Shown piece after piece: positions 36,695 to 45,864 of a stretch of DNA of 64,000 nt. Location of the stretch: NCBI RefSeq assembly GCF_014905615.1, contig NZ_AQGU01000028.1:186001-250000 (forward strand), in the 5' to 3' direction. Source of the DNA: Pseudoalteromonas aliena SW19. GTDB lineage: Bacteria > Pseudomonadota > Gammaproteobacteria > Enterobacterales > Alteromonadaceae. A program made the position numbers and the translations under genes. Each line of letters opens with the position of its first letter. Positions within the stretch are counted from its first letter, which is position 1. The notes below the pieces were generated by a model. The model was not told where the DNA came from. It worked only from the letters and a program-made list of their open reading frames with translations, and made no database searches.

Positions 36695-37558
36695 TTATTT
36701 TTTATCAAACGCGCGTTTCATGTAGTTAGGTGTCGCGAGTGCGCCATGATGAATACCACTGTTGTAGTATTCACTTTGCTCGGCTATTTGTGCTGCGCCG
36801 TCTTCTCTAAAACCGTCAAATGCTTGTGATTTACGTGCAAGTGTTACCGACCATAAACCACTTGGGTAAATTGGTTGCGGGAATGGCAGTGTTTGTAAAT
36901 CGTTAAAGCCTACGCTTAACATTGCTTCGCGCATTTCAACTAATAATGGCATATGCATAAGTGGTGATTCACTTTGTTGCACTAAAATACCACCTGGGCG
37001 CAGTGCATTTAAACAGCTTGTATAAAATGCATGATTAAATAAACCTTCGCCTGGGCCTACTGGATCTGTGCCATCAACAATAACCACGTCAATGGATTCG
37101 CCAGCCGCTTCGCGCATATATTTAATACCGTCGTCAAACATCACTGTTGCACGGGCGTCGTTGTTAGACTCGCAAAGCTCTGGGAAGTACTTTAACGACA
37201 TTTGCGTAACTACTTCATCTATGTCTATTTGCGTTACAGTTTCTACGCCTGGGTGTTTTAATACCTCGCGTAAAGTGCCGCAGTCGCCACCACCAATAAT
37301 AACCACGTTTTTAGGGTTTGGGTGTGCTAAAAGTGCAGGGTGGCTGATCATCTCATGATAAAAGAAGTTTTCGCGGGTTGTTACCATAGTACACCCGTCG
37401 ATGATCATTAAATTACCAAAGTCTGTGGTTTCAAACATTTCTACCTTTTGAAAAGGAGACTGTTTTTCATCTAACTTTTTGTTAATACGTAATGAAAATG
37501 CGCTGCCATCGCGGTCGCTAATTTCAGTAAACCACTTACTTTGATCTAAATTTGCCAT
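36695..37558 (-). CDS. speE: Spermidine synthase
   Basis: Aminopropyltransferase that makes spermidine from putrescine and decarboxylated S-adenosylmethionine. The 287-residue protein has the N-terminal beta-domain with FETTDFGNLMIIDG, the nucleotide-binding VVIIGGGDCGTLREVLKHP, the DDGIKYM motif and catalytic VDGTDPVGPGEGLF (gate-keeping Asp). Divergent from speA with about 200 bases between, which should contain promoters for both. speD is not in the window. Confidence 0.95.
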   Translation of the reverse strand: MANLDQSKWFTEISDRDGSAFSLRINKKLDEKQSPFQKVEMFETTDFGNLMIIDGCTMVTTRENFFYHEMISHPALLAHPNPKNVVIIGGGDCGTLREVLKHPGVETVTQIDIDEVVTQMSLKYFPELCESNNDARATVMFDDGIKYMREAAGESIDVVIVDGTDPVGPGEGLFNHAFYTSCLNALRPGGILVQQSESPLMHMPLLVEMREAMLSVGFNDLQTLPFPQPIYPSGLWSVTLARKSQAFDGFREDGAAQIAEQSEYYNSGIHHGALATPNYMKRAFDKK

Positions 37559-37756
37559 AGTTGCTATTACACTTTTTAGGTTGAGTATGAAAAAGGGGCA
37601 ATTCTGCCAGTGCTTGGCGTTTTGCTCAACGACATTTTAACTGATTTAACGAATAAAGTTAGTTAGGAGTGAGTGAAAGTTCAATTTTTGTTAGCCTAGG
37701 AGATCATGACGTATTAAAATGCGCCTTTATACCTAATTGATTAAAGAAGAGTTGCC

Positions 37757-39637
37757 ATGACCTGGGGTTTAGAAACAGCACGCGCTACTTATAACGTTGC
37801 TCATTGGAGCGATGGTTATTTTGATATTAACGCACAAGGCGAACTGGTGGCTTACCCTGATGGCGACCAAACAAAACCGGCCATTTCTTTAACGCAATTA
37901 ACTGAGCAGTTTAAACAACAAGGTTTAACGTTGCCGGTTTTAGTGCGCTTTACCGATATTTTACAAAACCGTGTAGACACGCTCACAAATGCATTTACGC
38001 AAGCACGAGCAAATCGTGAGTACAATGGTAAATACACCTGCGTTTACCCAATTAAAGTAAATCAGCAGCGCTCCGTAGTCAGTAAACTATTAGCGCACCC
38101 AAGCGGGCTTGTTGGCCTAGAAGCAGGCTCAAAGCCAGAGCTGATGGCCATTTTGGGTGTAGCAAAAGAGCCAATTACTATTGTGTGTAACGGCTATAAA
38201 GACAGTGAGTTTTTACGCTTAGCGTGTATTGGTCAAGCAATGGGGCACAGCGTAAAAATTGTGGTAGAAAAGTTGTCAGAATTGACCACACTACTTGAAG
38301 AAATAGACAACCTAGGCATTGAGCCTGCTATTGGTATTCGCATTCGCCTAAATTCAGTCGGCAAAGGCAAATGGCAAAATACCGGTGGCGAAAAAGGTAA
38401 ATTTGGTTTAACAGCGGGTCAAGTGCTAAGCGCCGTTGAAGTGCTTAAAAAGCATAACAAATTGCACTTAATGCAAATGGTGCATTTTCATATTGGTTCC
38501 CAAATTGCCAATATTCGCGATATTCACCGCGCTTTACGTGAATGTGCACGTCACTTTGCTGAACTTACGCAATTAAATGTACCGCTAAATACGGTTGATG
38601 TGGGTGGCGGTTTAGGTGTTGATTACGAAGGCTCTGGCTCACGCAGTGCGTGTTCGATGAACTACACGGTTGAAGAATATGCGCGTAATGTAGTGAATGC
38701 ATTTGCCGAAGTGTGCGACCAGCATAACCTTACGCATCCGGCTATTATCACCGAGTCAGGTCGCGCATTAACCGCCCATCATGCCGTGTTAATTACCGAT
38801 GTTATTGATGTAGAAAAAGCGCCAAATTATTTAAATCCAGAAGCACCGCTTGAAAACAGCGCATTAGTACTCGATGAAATGTGGCAGTGTTTACAGCGTT
38901 TAAATCCGCGTATGGCGCTAGAAATTTATCACGATGCTATGCACCTATTTAGCGAGGCGCACGATCAATACGTGCATGGTTTAGTGAGCATGGTAGAGTG
39001 GGCGAAAATAGAGCAGCTTTACTTTACTATTTTACACCGTGTACGTGCATCGCTTAGTAATAATGCGCGTGCTCATCGAGAAGTACTCGATGATTTAAAC
39101 GAAAAGTTGGCTGATAAGTTGTTTGTTAATTTTTCATTGTTTCAGTCATTGCCAGATGTGTGGGGTATTCAGCAGTTATTTCCGGTTATGCCAATCGAAA
39201 ATTTAACTCAACCATTGACGCAACGTGCGATTATTCAAGATATTACCTGTGATTCTGACGGGCAAATCCGTGAATACGTTGAAGGAGCGGGTATTGAAAC
39301 CAGCTTACCAATTCCAGAATACAAGCACGGTGAGCAATATCATATTGCCATGTTTATGGTCGGGGCGTATCAAGAAATTTTAGGTGATTTACATAACTTA
39401 TTTGGCGATACTGATTCTGTGCATGTGGAGCTTAACGACGATGGTTATGTATTAACCAATGCCATAAAAGGTGATAGCGTTAAGGATGTATTAAAGTTTG
39501 TTGACTATGATAGCGCCATTTTAGCCGATAACTTTGCGTATCAAGTTAATAAGCTTGATGTATCGACGCAGTGTAAAGAAGGTTACTTAGCTGAGCTTAA
39601 TGCAGGCCTTGAAGGTTATACTTATTTTGAAGATTAA
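37757..39637 (+). CDS. speA: Biosynthetic arginine decarboxylase
   Basis: Pyridoxal-phosphate-dependent enzyme of the alanine-racemase fold that converts arginine to agmatine, the first step toward putrescine. The 626-residue protein is a normal SpeA length. PLP-lysine region: YPIKVNQQRSVVSKLL near residue 95; GLEAGSKPEL; HFHIGSQIANI; DVGGGLGVDYEGS; ESGRALTAHHAVLI. The neighbouring speE uses the putrescine made from agmatine. Codon use is typical of highly expressed genes of the window. Confidence 0.96.
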   Translation: MTWGLETARATYNVAHWSDGYFDINAQGELVAYPDGDQTKPAISLTQLTEQFKQQGLTLPVLVRFTDILQNRVDTLTNAFTQARANREYNGKYTCVYPIKVNQQRSVVSKLLAHPSGLVGLEAGSKPELMAILGVAKEPITIVCNGYKDSEFLRLACIGQAMGHSVKIVVEKLSELTTLLEEIDNLGIEPAIGIRIRLNSVGKGKWQNTGGEKGKFGLTAGQVLSAVEVLKKHNKLHLMQMVHFHIGSQIANIRDIHRALRECARHFAELTQLNVPLNTVDVGGGLGVDYEGSGSRSACSMNYTVEEYARNVVNAFAEVCDQHNLTHPAIITESGRALTAHHAVLITDVIDVEKAPNYLNPEAPLENSALVLDEMWQCLQRLNPRMALEIYHDAMHLFSEAHDQYVHGLVSMVEWAKIEQLYFTILHRVRASLSNNARAHREVLDDLNEKLADKLFVNFSLFQSLPDVWGIQQLFPVMPIENLTQPLTQRAIIQDITCDSDGQIREYVEGAGIETSLPIPEYKHGEQYHIAMFMVGAYQEILGDLHNLFGDTDSVHVELNDDGYVLTNAIKGDSVKDVLKFVDYDSAILADNFAYQVNKLDVSTQCKEGYLAELNAGLEGYTYFED

Positions 39638-39700
39638 TTTGTAAGCAACTTAAAGCGCAGCAATAAAGTTGCTGCGCCATGTTTAAAGGAAGTAGAAGTA

Positions 39701-40579
39701 ATGTCAGTTATTCGCGGTGTACTTAGTATTATTTTGTACGCAATAAACACACTCTTTTGGTTTGTACCTATCTTTATTTGTGGGCTTATAAAGCTTATTC
39801 CAATCAAGCCATTACAAAAAATAATGAGCTGGGCTGCTAAGCAATTCGCAACTGTTTGGGTTACCTTTAATAGCTTAAATCAAAAGTTGTTTACGCCAAC
39901 AAAACTTAACGTAATTGGCCTTGAAGATCTTAAGCTAAAAGATTGGTATTTGGTTATTGCAAACCACCAAAGCTGGGTCGATATTTTAGTATTGCAGCGC
40001 GTATTTAATCGTAAAATTCCATTTTTAAACTTCTTTTTGAAAAAAGAGCTTATTTACGTGCCTATTTTAGGATTATGTTGGTGGGCGCTTGATTTCCCAT
40101 TTATGACGCGTACCAGTAAAAGCCAATTAAAAAAGAATCCTAAGCTACGTGGCAAAGATTTAGAAACAACGCGTAAAGCTTGCGAAAAATTCAAAGAAAT
40201 GCCGGTAAGTGTGGTTAACTTCGTGGAAGGTACGCGTTTTACAGCGTCCAAACACAAGCGTCAAGATAGCCCATTTCCACACTTACTCAAGCCAAAAGCG
40301 GGCGGTATCGCGTTTGTAATGCAAGCAATGGGTGAGCAAATAACTAAAGTAGTTAATGTCACCATTCATTACCCTGATGGTATTCCTACTTTTATGGATT
40401 TTGCTGGTGGCAGAGTAAAAAATATTAACATACACGTGGAAGTAAGGCCGGTAAGCGAAGAGTTAATCGGTGACTACACCGGTGACTCTGAATTTAGAGT
40501 GCGCTTTCAAAGTGAACTAAATCGTTTATGGGAAGACAAAGAGCAAACATTACAATCGCTTGAAAACATCCCTAAATAA
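39701..40579 (+). CDS. PlsC-type acyltransferase, first of two paralogues
   Basis: Lysophospholipid acyltransferase of the YihG-like group, 292 residues. An N-terminal hydrophobic segment (about 8-32) anchors it. The catalytic NHQSWVD motif (H-x4-D), the FLKKELIYVPILG block, and NFVEGTRFT acceptor motif are all present. It shares about the same motif order with the next gene, with which it forms a tandem pair spaced 25 bases apart. Likely adds an acyl chain to lysophosphatidic acid or a related lipid; true substrate unknown. Confidence 0.9.
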   Translation: MSVIRGVLSIILYAINTLFWFVPIFICGLIKLIPIKPLQKIMSWAAKQFATVWVTFNSLNQKLFTPTKLNVIGLEDLKLKDWYLVIANHQSWVDILVLQRVFNRKIPFLNFFLKKELIYVPILGLCWWALDFPFMTRTSKSQLKKNPKLRGKDLETTRKACEKFKEMPVSVVNFVEGTRFTASKHKRQDSPFPHLLKPKAGGIAFVMQAMGEQITKVVNVTIHYPDGIPTFMDFAGGRVKNINIHVEVRPVSEELIGDYTGDSEFRVRFQSELNRLWEDKEQTLQSLENIPK

Positions 40580-40604
40580 AAGGTAAAAATATGAGCTTAC
40601 GGTT

Positions 40605-41525
40605 ATGCTAAAAAAATGGTTACCAAACTGGCTTAACGGCTTAATTGTAGGCTGTGTATTGTTTTCTAATGTCATACTTTTTGGCTCGCTGGTATTAATG
40701 CTGGGCCTTATTAAGTTATTGCTTCCTTTATCTATTGTTAATTCTATATTGCATAGCGCTTATCGTGGTTGGTGTAACGGCAATCGTTTAGGGCTTTGGT
40801 TAGGTTGTCCGAATATTGTGGTTGATATTAGTGGCGATTTAAACTCAAAATGCTGGTATTTACTGATTTGTAATCACGCAAGCTGGTTAGATATAACCGT
40901 ACTTAGCTCATTACATGAATTGCCAGCTCCTAAGTTTTTTTTAAAAGATGAACTCAAATACGTGCCCTTTATAGGCACTGGTGCGTGGGCTATGGGTATG
41001 CCGTTTATGAAACGGGTAAGCAAAGCACAACTTGCTAAAAATCCTAAGCTCAAAGGGCTGGATGTAGAGCGTACCAAGCATAGCTGTCGTAACTTTCGTC
41101 ATCACCCAACAACTATCATTAATTTTGTAGAGGGTACACGCTACACGCCAGCTAAGCATAGCTTGCAACAAAGTCCCTTTAAACATTTACTAAAGCCTAA
41201 AGCTGGCGGTATTGCTTTTGCACTTGAAGTGTTAGCCGATCAATTTGATGCCATGCTCAATACAAGTTTAGTTTACAGCGGTAAAACCGATCATGTTTGC
41301 CGTAACTTGTTAAAAGGTGAATTGGATTCTATTTATGTGTCGATTGAGGTTATCCCTATTGATGAGAAAATGCAGGGCAGTTATCAAAGTGATGACGTAT
41401 TTAAAGCCAATTTTCAACATTATGTGAATGAACTATGGGTTACTAAAGATCAGCAACTTGCCGATATCTATGCGCAACAAGACTTACCAGAGCCAAAAAT
41501 CAGTAAGGAAATTGAAACACTATGA
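40605..41525 (+). CDS. PlsC-type acyltransferase, second of two paralogues
   Basis: A 306-residue paralogue of the preceding gene, with NHASWLDITVL (catalytic H-x4-D), FFLKDELKYVPFIGTGAWA and NFVEGTRYTP. One N-terminal membrane segment. A mini-ORF MSLRLC at 40591-40611, with AAAGGT in front, ends across this start codon, so translation may be coupled through it. Four-base ATGA overlap with the MscS gene downstream. Confidence 0.9.
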   Translation: MLKKWLPNWLNGLIVGCVLFSNVILFGSLVLMLGLIKLLLPLSIVNSILHSAYRGWCNGNRLGLWLGCPNIVVDISGDLNSKCWYLLICNHASWLDITVLSSLHELPAPKFFLKDELKYVPFIGTGAWAMGMPFMKRVSKAQLAKNPKLKGLDVERTKHSCRNFRHHPTTIINFVEGTRYTPAKHSLQQSPFKHLLKPKAGGIAFALEVLADQFDAMLNTSLVYSGKTDHVCRNLLKGELDSIYVSIEVIPIDEKMQGSYQSDDVFKANFQHYVNELWVTKDQQLADIYAQQDLPEPKISKEIETL

Positions 41526-42781
41526 CCAACACACACCTGCAGGAGTTAATTGCTCCTTGGTTTGAAAAAGTACCCGATGCAAATTTTCTTAGCTCAATTA
41601 CCGCCACAGCAATCGGGGTATGCTCTTTACTCATTTTATATTTGTTTACACGTCGTTTAATGCTGCCAGGCATTCAAAAGGTTGTCACTAAACTGTCTCC
41701 TGAGCGTATTGGCGCACTTTCTCCAATGTTAACCAAGCTCAACAAACGCATTGCAGGGTTGCTTTGTTGTGTTTTGTTTTTAGCGACTTTCGACAGTGTT
41801 TATCCGGTTAACGAATTGGCCGCCGAAATATTAAAAACGGTAGGGCAGGCTTTATTAATTATCTACGTTGGCTTTATTATAAGCAGTATAGTGAGTATTG
41901 CTGGCGCTATTTATAACCAGCTTGAATTTGCCCGTGAAGTGCCTATCCAGGGTTTAATTCAGGTTGTTAAGCTCATTACCTTTATTGTATGTGGCATTTT
42001 AATTGTGAGCATAGTGCTGGAAAAATCGCCTACCTATATTCTCTCTGGTTTTGGCGCAATTGCGGCGGTTACATTATTGGTATTTAAAGACACTATATTA
42101 GGCTTTGTAGCGAGCATTCAAATTGCTGCAAATCGTTTGGTAACGTATGGTGATTGGATCCAAGTAGAAAATTATGGCGCTGATGGCGAGGTGATTGATT
42201 TAGGGTTAAATACCGTAAAAGTGCGTAACTGGGATAATACCATCACAACCATTCCTACTTATATGTTGGTGGCGGGCTCGTTTAAAAATTGGCGAGGCAT
42301 GCAAGAATCCGGTGGGCGACGTATTAAGCGTTCACTTAATATTGATATGAATAGCATTTGCTTGGTGGGTGACGAGTTTAGAAAGCAAATTAACGCTGCA
42401 ATCCCGCTACACGAATATATTCGCATCACCACATTGCCCGATCCTGTCTCTAACTTGGGGCTATTTCGCCGCTATGCCGAAGGCTATTTAAAGCAACACA
42501 GCAAAATTAATACCTCACTGACCTTAATGGTACGAGAGCTACAACCACTTAATCATGGTTTACCGATTGAGTTTTATTGCTTTAGTGAAGATAAACGCTG
42601 GATTTCGTACGAACACTTGCAAGCCGAAATAATGGATCATTTATTGGCTGTATTGCCTATTTTTGGGTTACGAGCTTATCAAAGTGTTAGCGGGCAATTA
42701 AGCCCACCAACAAACACACCGCAAATAGATAAACCTAGTATTAAAGTGCCCAATAATGCTGGCCAAGACCCACAGCAATAA
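41522..42781 (+). CDS. MscS-family mechanosensitive channel, YbdG-like
   Basis: Inner-membrane channel of 419 residues with about five transmembrane helices. The pore region reads LSGFGAIAAVTLLVFKDTILGFVASIQIA and is followed by the MscS beta domain (GDWIQVENYGADGEVIDLGLNTVKVRNWDNT). The length and the helix count resemble YbdG rather than short MscS. Cotranscribed with two acyltransferases through an ATGA overlap, which suggests a shared response of lipid composition and membrane tension (inference). Its last 41 bases overlap the convergent chrA. Confidence 0.9.
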   Translation: MTNTHLQELIAPWFEKVPDANFLSSITATAIGVCSLLILYLFTRRLMLPGIQKVVTKLSPERIGALSPMLTKLNKRIAGLLCCVLFLATFDSVYPVNELAAEILKTVGQALLIIYVGFIISSIVSIAGAIYNQLEFAREVPIQGLIQVVKLITFIVCGILIVSIVLEKSPTYILSGFGAIAAVTLLVFKDTILGFVASIQIAANRLVTYGDWIQVENYGADGEVIDLGLNTVKVRNWDNTITTIPTYMLVAGSFKNWRGMQESGGRRIKRSLNIDMNSICLVGDEFRKQINAAIPLHEYIRITTLPDPVSNLGLFRRYAEGYLKQHSKINTSLTLMVRELQPLNHGLPIEFYCFSEDKRWISYEHLQAEIMDHLLAVLPIFGLRAYQSVSGQLSPPTNTPQIDKPSIKVPNNAGQDPQQ

Positions 42782-43892
42782 ATACGATTAATAGCCACCA
42801 AATAGGTGGCTTTTTAAATCGCAGCCATGCAAACGCGAGTATCACTAAAGCTACTTGCCAAAGATTATGCACCGCCGATGTCCAAATTGGTGAATACAGA
42901 GCCGCCGCTAAAAACCCCACTACCGCCGCATTAAGCGCTGCAATTGAGCTTGCAAAGCGTGGCTTACTTGCCAAATTAAGCCAGCTCTTCTGAAACGCCA
43001 GTATAAGTAAAAAACCAGGCATAAATATAAGCAGTGTAGCTATAAGGGCGCCCACTAAAGGTTGCTCAGTAGTAAGTTGTGCGCCTAAGTAAGTAGCAAT
43101 AGTAAACATAGGCCCGGGAACAGCTTGCGCGCTCGCGTAAGCACTTAAAAATTGATCATCAGTTAACGCAGGGACACCTGCTTGTAATACTGGTAACACT
43201 ACATGCCCGCCGCCAAATACCATTGCACCTGCTTGATAAAAAGGCGCAAACAAAGCAAATTCTTGACCTAGAGGAAAAAAGCTAACGGCTAGTAGTAGTG
43301 CAAAGAGCCCCAGTGCAATCCAATTAATATTACTTTTTGTACTGCTAGCATCTTTTGCTACTGTGCCAAGTTTTAATAAAGGCCATATAGCACCTATTGT
43401 GGCAGCGGTGATTAAAATTGCTATTTGAGTTCCCATCATTGGAAATAACACCAAAGCAAGTGTACTCATTACCGCAAGTAACTTAAGCGCAGCACTTGTA
43501 CAAAAGCTTTTAGCCATACTAAGCGTGGCATCAGCGACTATAACAACGGCAAATAACTTTAAGCCTGCAATAATAGCAAAGTAAACAGCATCAAACTGAT
43601 GGGCACTAACCGCAAGCAGCACCATTATTAAAAACGAAGGCAGAGTAAAGCCTAAAAACGCAGCTATACCACCAAGTACCCCAGCCCGCTCAACACCAAT
43701 CGCAAAACTAACTTGGCTAGAGCCAGGCCCTGGCAGTGCTTGGCTTAAACTAATAAGTTGTGCGTAACGCGTGTTAGTTAACCAATTTAACGAGTCTACA
43801 AAGTGGCGTTTAAAATAACCTAAATGCGCAGCAGGGCCACCAAAGCTCATACACCCTAGTAAAAAAAACTGTCTAAAAATAGCAATTAACAT
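42741..43892 (-). CDS. chrA: Chromate transporter, CHR family
   Basis: Fused two-domain ChrA-type efflux protein of 383 residues with ten or more helices. Both halves carry the family signature: FFLLGCMSFGGPAAHLGYFKR in the first, and FGGGHVVLPVLQAG with ASAQAVPGPMFTIATYLG in the second; SQALPGPGSSQ near residue 50 is the matching loop. Confers chromate resistance in characterised members, but many homologues are unstudied. The start at 43892 has AAAGGA in front; longer in-frame starts at 43919 and 43964 exist. Convergent 41-base overlap with the MscS gene. Confidence 0.9.
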   Translation of the reverse strand: MLIAIFRQFFLLGCMSFGGPAAHLGYFKRHFVDSLNWLTNTRYAQLISLSQALPGPGSSQVSFAIGVERAGVLGGIAAFLGFTLPSFLIMVLLAVSAHQFDAVYFAIIAGLKLFAVVIVADATLSMAKSFCTSAALKLLAVMSTLALVLFPMMGTQIAILITAATIGAIWPLLKLGTVAKDASSTKSNINWIALGLFALLLAVSFFPLGQEFALFAPFYQAGAMVFGGGHVVLPVLQAGVPALTDDQFLSAYASAQAVPGPMFTIATYLGAQLTTEQPLVGALIATLLIFMPGFLLILAFQKSWLNLASKPRFASSIAALNAAVVGFLAAALYSPIWTSAVHNLWQVALVILAFAWLRFKKPPIWWLLIVFIAVGLGQHYWAL

Positions 43893-44146
43893 TGCGCCAA
43901 TATCCTTTGTAAAATTCATTAAATTGTCACAAGGGAGTATGACATTTTTATTAAAATGGCACATTAGTTAGTATATATAACTAATGTGCGCTGCTTTAAA
44001 TTGAATAAGCATATTTTTAACTGTCAGGCGTGGCTAATAGGGCTCCAATCCGTGTGTTGCATAGAGTGTTGAGCTTATAGAAAATTACGGATCTGGATGA
44101 TGGGTGGGGCTGGAGGTTAGAGACCTCCGGCTACTCTATTAGCCCA

Positions 44147-44430
44147 ATTTTGACCGGAGATAATGAAAAGTCTTTTCACCTTCTTTTGAAATGAACTCAT
44201 GATACTTATTAAAACTGCACTCATGAGGCTTATATGTATCAAGATGCAGCTCTTGTATAGCTTTAAGATATTCACCCCTACATTATCAGGTGCAAGAAAC
44301 GAATTTTTATTCACAAAGCCCCTGCAATGTATTTTCAATTCTCCCCATGACTTTTGATAATCCCGTTTTTTATCATTTCGCTATTCAATCATGTCCATGG
44401 GTAAATCAAAATCTACTCCTTGTTTTAGTC
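44147..44430 (-). pseudogene. Coding-like debris in the decayed island
   Basis: Reading right to left on the minus strand, one frame gives QGVDFDLPMDMIE, a stop (near 44382), then RNDKKRDYQKSWGELKIHCR and further residues to APDNVG; a frameshift near 44275 then continues EYLKAIQELHLDTYKPHE and ends SKLG before a stop. The charged, non-repetitive composition looks like a broken gene. No family is recognised. A plus-strand ORF of 81 codons overlaps the same region (44290-44535) and could instead be the real reading. Confidence 0.3.
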
Positions 44431-44822
44431 GTACTTAACGCTTTGGTAGCTATTACTAATGCACAAAAAGAGGCTATTAAATTACTAACAGGTAGTAAGT
44501 CCTCAACAGAAAAGCCGCCATTTGATAAACCATAGTAATATCCAAGTATGGTTAAGAATAAGGCTACAAGGATATTTGTTAAATCACTCTCATATTATCC
44601 TGATCTGCTAACGAGCCTGTAGATTAACTCGTTTTTATTTGTTTTTTTTAATAAACAAACCATAGCTGAGTTCCTATTTTGGCTCAATCGATTACCGTGT
44701 TTTTCATAGAATATAAAAAGTGGGTTTGGTATTGTTTTAAATTGGCGTTTTGGAAGGGATTACGGGTGTTTAAGTGGCTATATTTAGGGTTAAAAGAGCT
44801 TATCCTTCTTAATGCACGTTTT

Positions 44823-45107
44823 TTACAGCTTTTTTATATTATAAACAAGGCAATACAGTTGCGCATTCACTTTCGTTTGGCCTAGTAAGGTCAATTTATT
44901 CATCCCTTTATTCACTGTAATGTTGCCGAACACTGGTTCAATTCAGCCAAGCTGTTTGCTGTATTGTCGTCGTCCGATTGGGCTGCCTATTTTTACTTTC
45001 ATTTTGTATACGTAGATCAGCTTTTTGCGTGATTCATTATTTATAAAGTGCACTTTCAACACTGTTTTGCTGATTTTTTCGTAATAATTAGGATGGGTAT
45101 CATTCTA
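44823..45107 (-). pseudogene. IS1182-type transposase, C-terminal remnant
   Basis: The minus strand reads HPNYYEKISKTVL, later GRRQYSKQLG, an in-frame stop (44943-44945), then IEPVFGNITVNKGMNKLTLL and AQLYCLVYNIKKL with a stop at 44823. The block RRxYSxRLG-xxEPVFGNI-xxxKGxNxxxLxG-xxxxxAQ-LYCLVHNIxKL is the C-terminal signature of IS1182-family DDE transposases, including the catalytic glutamate in EPVFG. The N-terminal two thirds are missing, and the internal stop shows decay. A plus-strand ORF at 44679-44885 overlaps and is probably a shadow. Confidence 0.8.
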
Positions 45108-45306
45108 ATTCCTCTCCAACTAAACTTACTTGACGTTATCTTACGATTGCCATGTAACACCTTGCTTTTTTTACACTGTTCAAAGCCTAGTACTTCATTT
45201 CACAAATAGCAAAATTTAGAATGGATGATGAGATGGGCGCTCCCCAAAACGGCGTCAATGCGCCAAACTGGTTATAACTCACACTCATTTAAAGGGAGCG
45301 TCTATC

Positions 45307-45396
45307 ATGAAAATTAGTACATTATCAATTGACTTGGCAAAAAATGTATTCCAAATTTCTGCCTTTAATCATCACCATTTAATCTCGCTTGGGTGA
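45307..45396 (+). pseudogene. IS110-type transposase, N-terminal remnant
   Basis: MKISTLSIDLAKNVFQISAF is the start of an IS110-family transposase, whose DEDD catalytic domain opens with this IDLAKNVFQ motif (first Asp). It ends after 29 codons at a TGA. The preceding GGGAGCGTC-ATCATG recurs in near-identical form at 45553-45562 (GGGAGCGTCCAT), which may mark the ends of the inserted and then deleted element. The rest of the transposase is missing. Confidence 0.8.
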
Positions 45397-45654
45397 ATAT
45401 TTTTAGGTTCTTTGGTGCGAAGCTCATTAGGAGCATGATAACCATGTAATCATAGCTCGAATATATGTCAGTACCTTTGCTTTTAAGCCAGCTTGTGACG
45501 CATCATTACTGTGAAATGGAGTACATGATAATAGAGTAAAAGCATCAATTCGAGGGAGCGTCCATATATGTCTTTGTTTTATGTTTATTTTATTGTGCTG
45601 TATTTATTCTTCAATTTAGAAGATTACAATATCATAAGAGTATAGGAGATAAAA
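45397..45654. other. Gap between IS110 remnant and peptide genes
   Basis: No intact gene. On the minus strand the stretch 45400-45530 reads as coding-like text in two frames (PFHSNDASQAGLKAKVL, then YHAPNELRTKEPKNI), suggesting another broken gene or an element end; I do not recognise it. The last 80 bases are AT-rich and should contain the promoter for the peptide genes; AGGAG precedes the first of them. Confidence 0.4.
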
Positions 45655-45846
45655 ATGACTAAAAACTTCATGAAAACGTCGGTGTTGTTACTGTTTACAG
45701 TTCTTGTTTCAATTCCAGCCTATTCCCAAGAAACCAGTAAAGATACTGCAAATATTAATTCAAGTAGTGTTCTTTTCGCAGGCCAAATTAGATGTTTCAA
45801 GTGCAATTCTGATAATAATTGCGCAGTGATCCGATGCCCTGAATAA
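45655..45846 (+). CDS. Secreted cysteine-motif peptide, first of tandem pair
   Basis: A 63-residue precursor with a signal peptide (MTKNFMKTSVLLLFTVLVSI, cut probably after AYS) and a mature part of about 39 residues that ends RCFKCNSDNNCAVIRCPE at the stop codon. The cysteine spacing is C-x2-C-x5-C-x4-C-P-E. AGGAGATAAAA forms an excellent ribosome-binding site. The next gene, 18 bases on, encodes a peptide with the same C-terminal motif and an otherwise different sequence. Function unknown; metal-binding, disulfide-linked effector or signal peptide are all possible. Confidence 0.82.
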   Translation: MTKNFMKTSVLLLFTVLVSIPAYSQETSKDTANINSSSVLFAGQIRCFKCNSDNNCAVIRCPE

Positions 45847-45864
45847 AATTAGAGAGAGTTTGCA

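Noticed and set aside
44032..44144. Retron msr-msd
   Set aside because: The structure has outer inverted repeats, but no reverse transcriptase gene lies near it and no branching-guanosine context is recognisable.
44679..44885. A plus-strand frame of 68 codons rich in aromatic and basic residues
   Set aside because: It overlaps the minus-strand IS1182-type transposase tail, which has clear family motifs; the plus frame has no ribosome-binding site or recognisable feature.
45397..45654. A second intact peptide gene upstream of the pair
   Set aside because: No frame with a signal peptide and the C-terminal cysteine motif was seen there.
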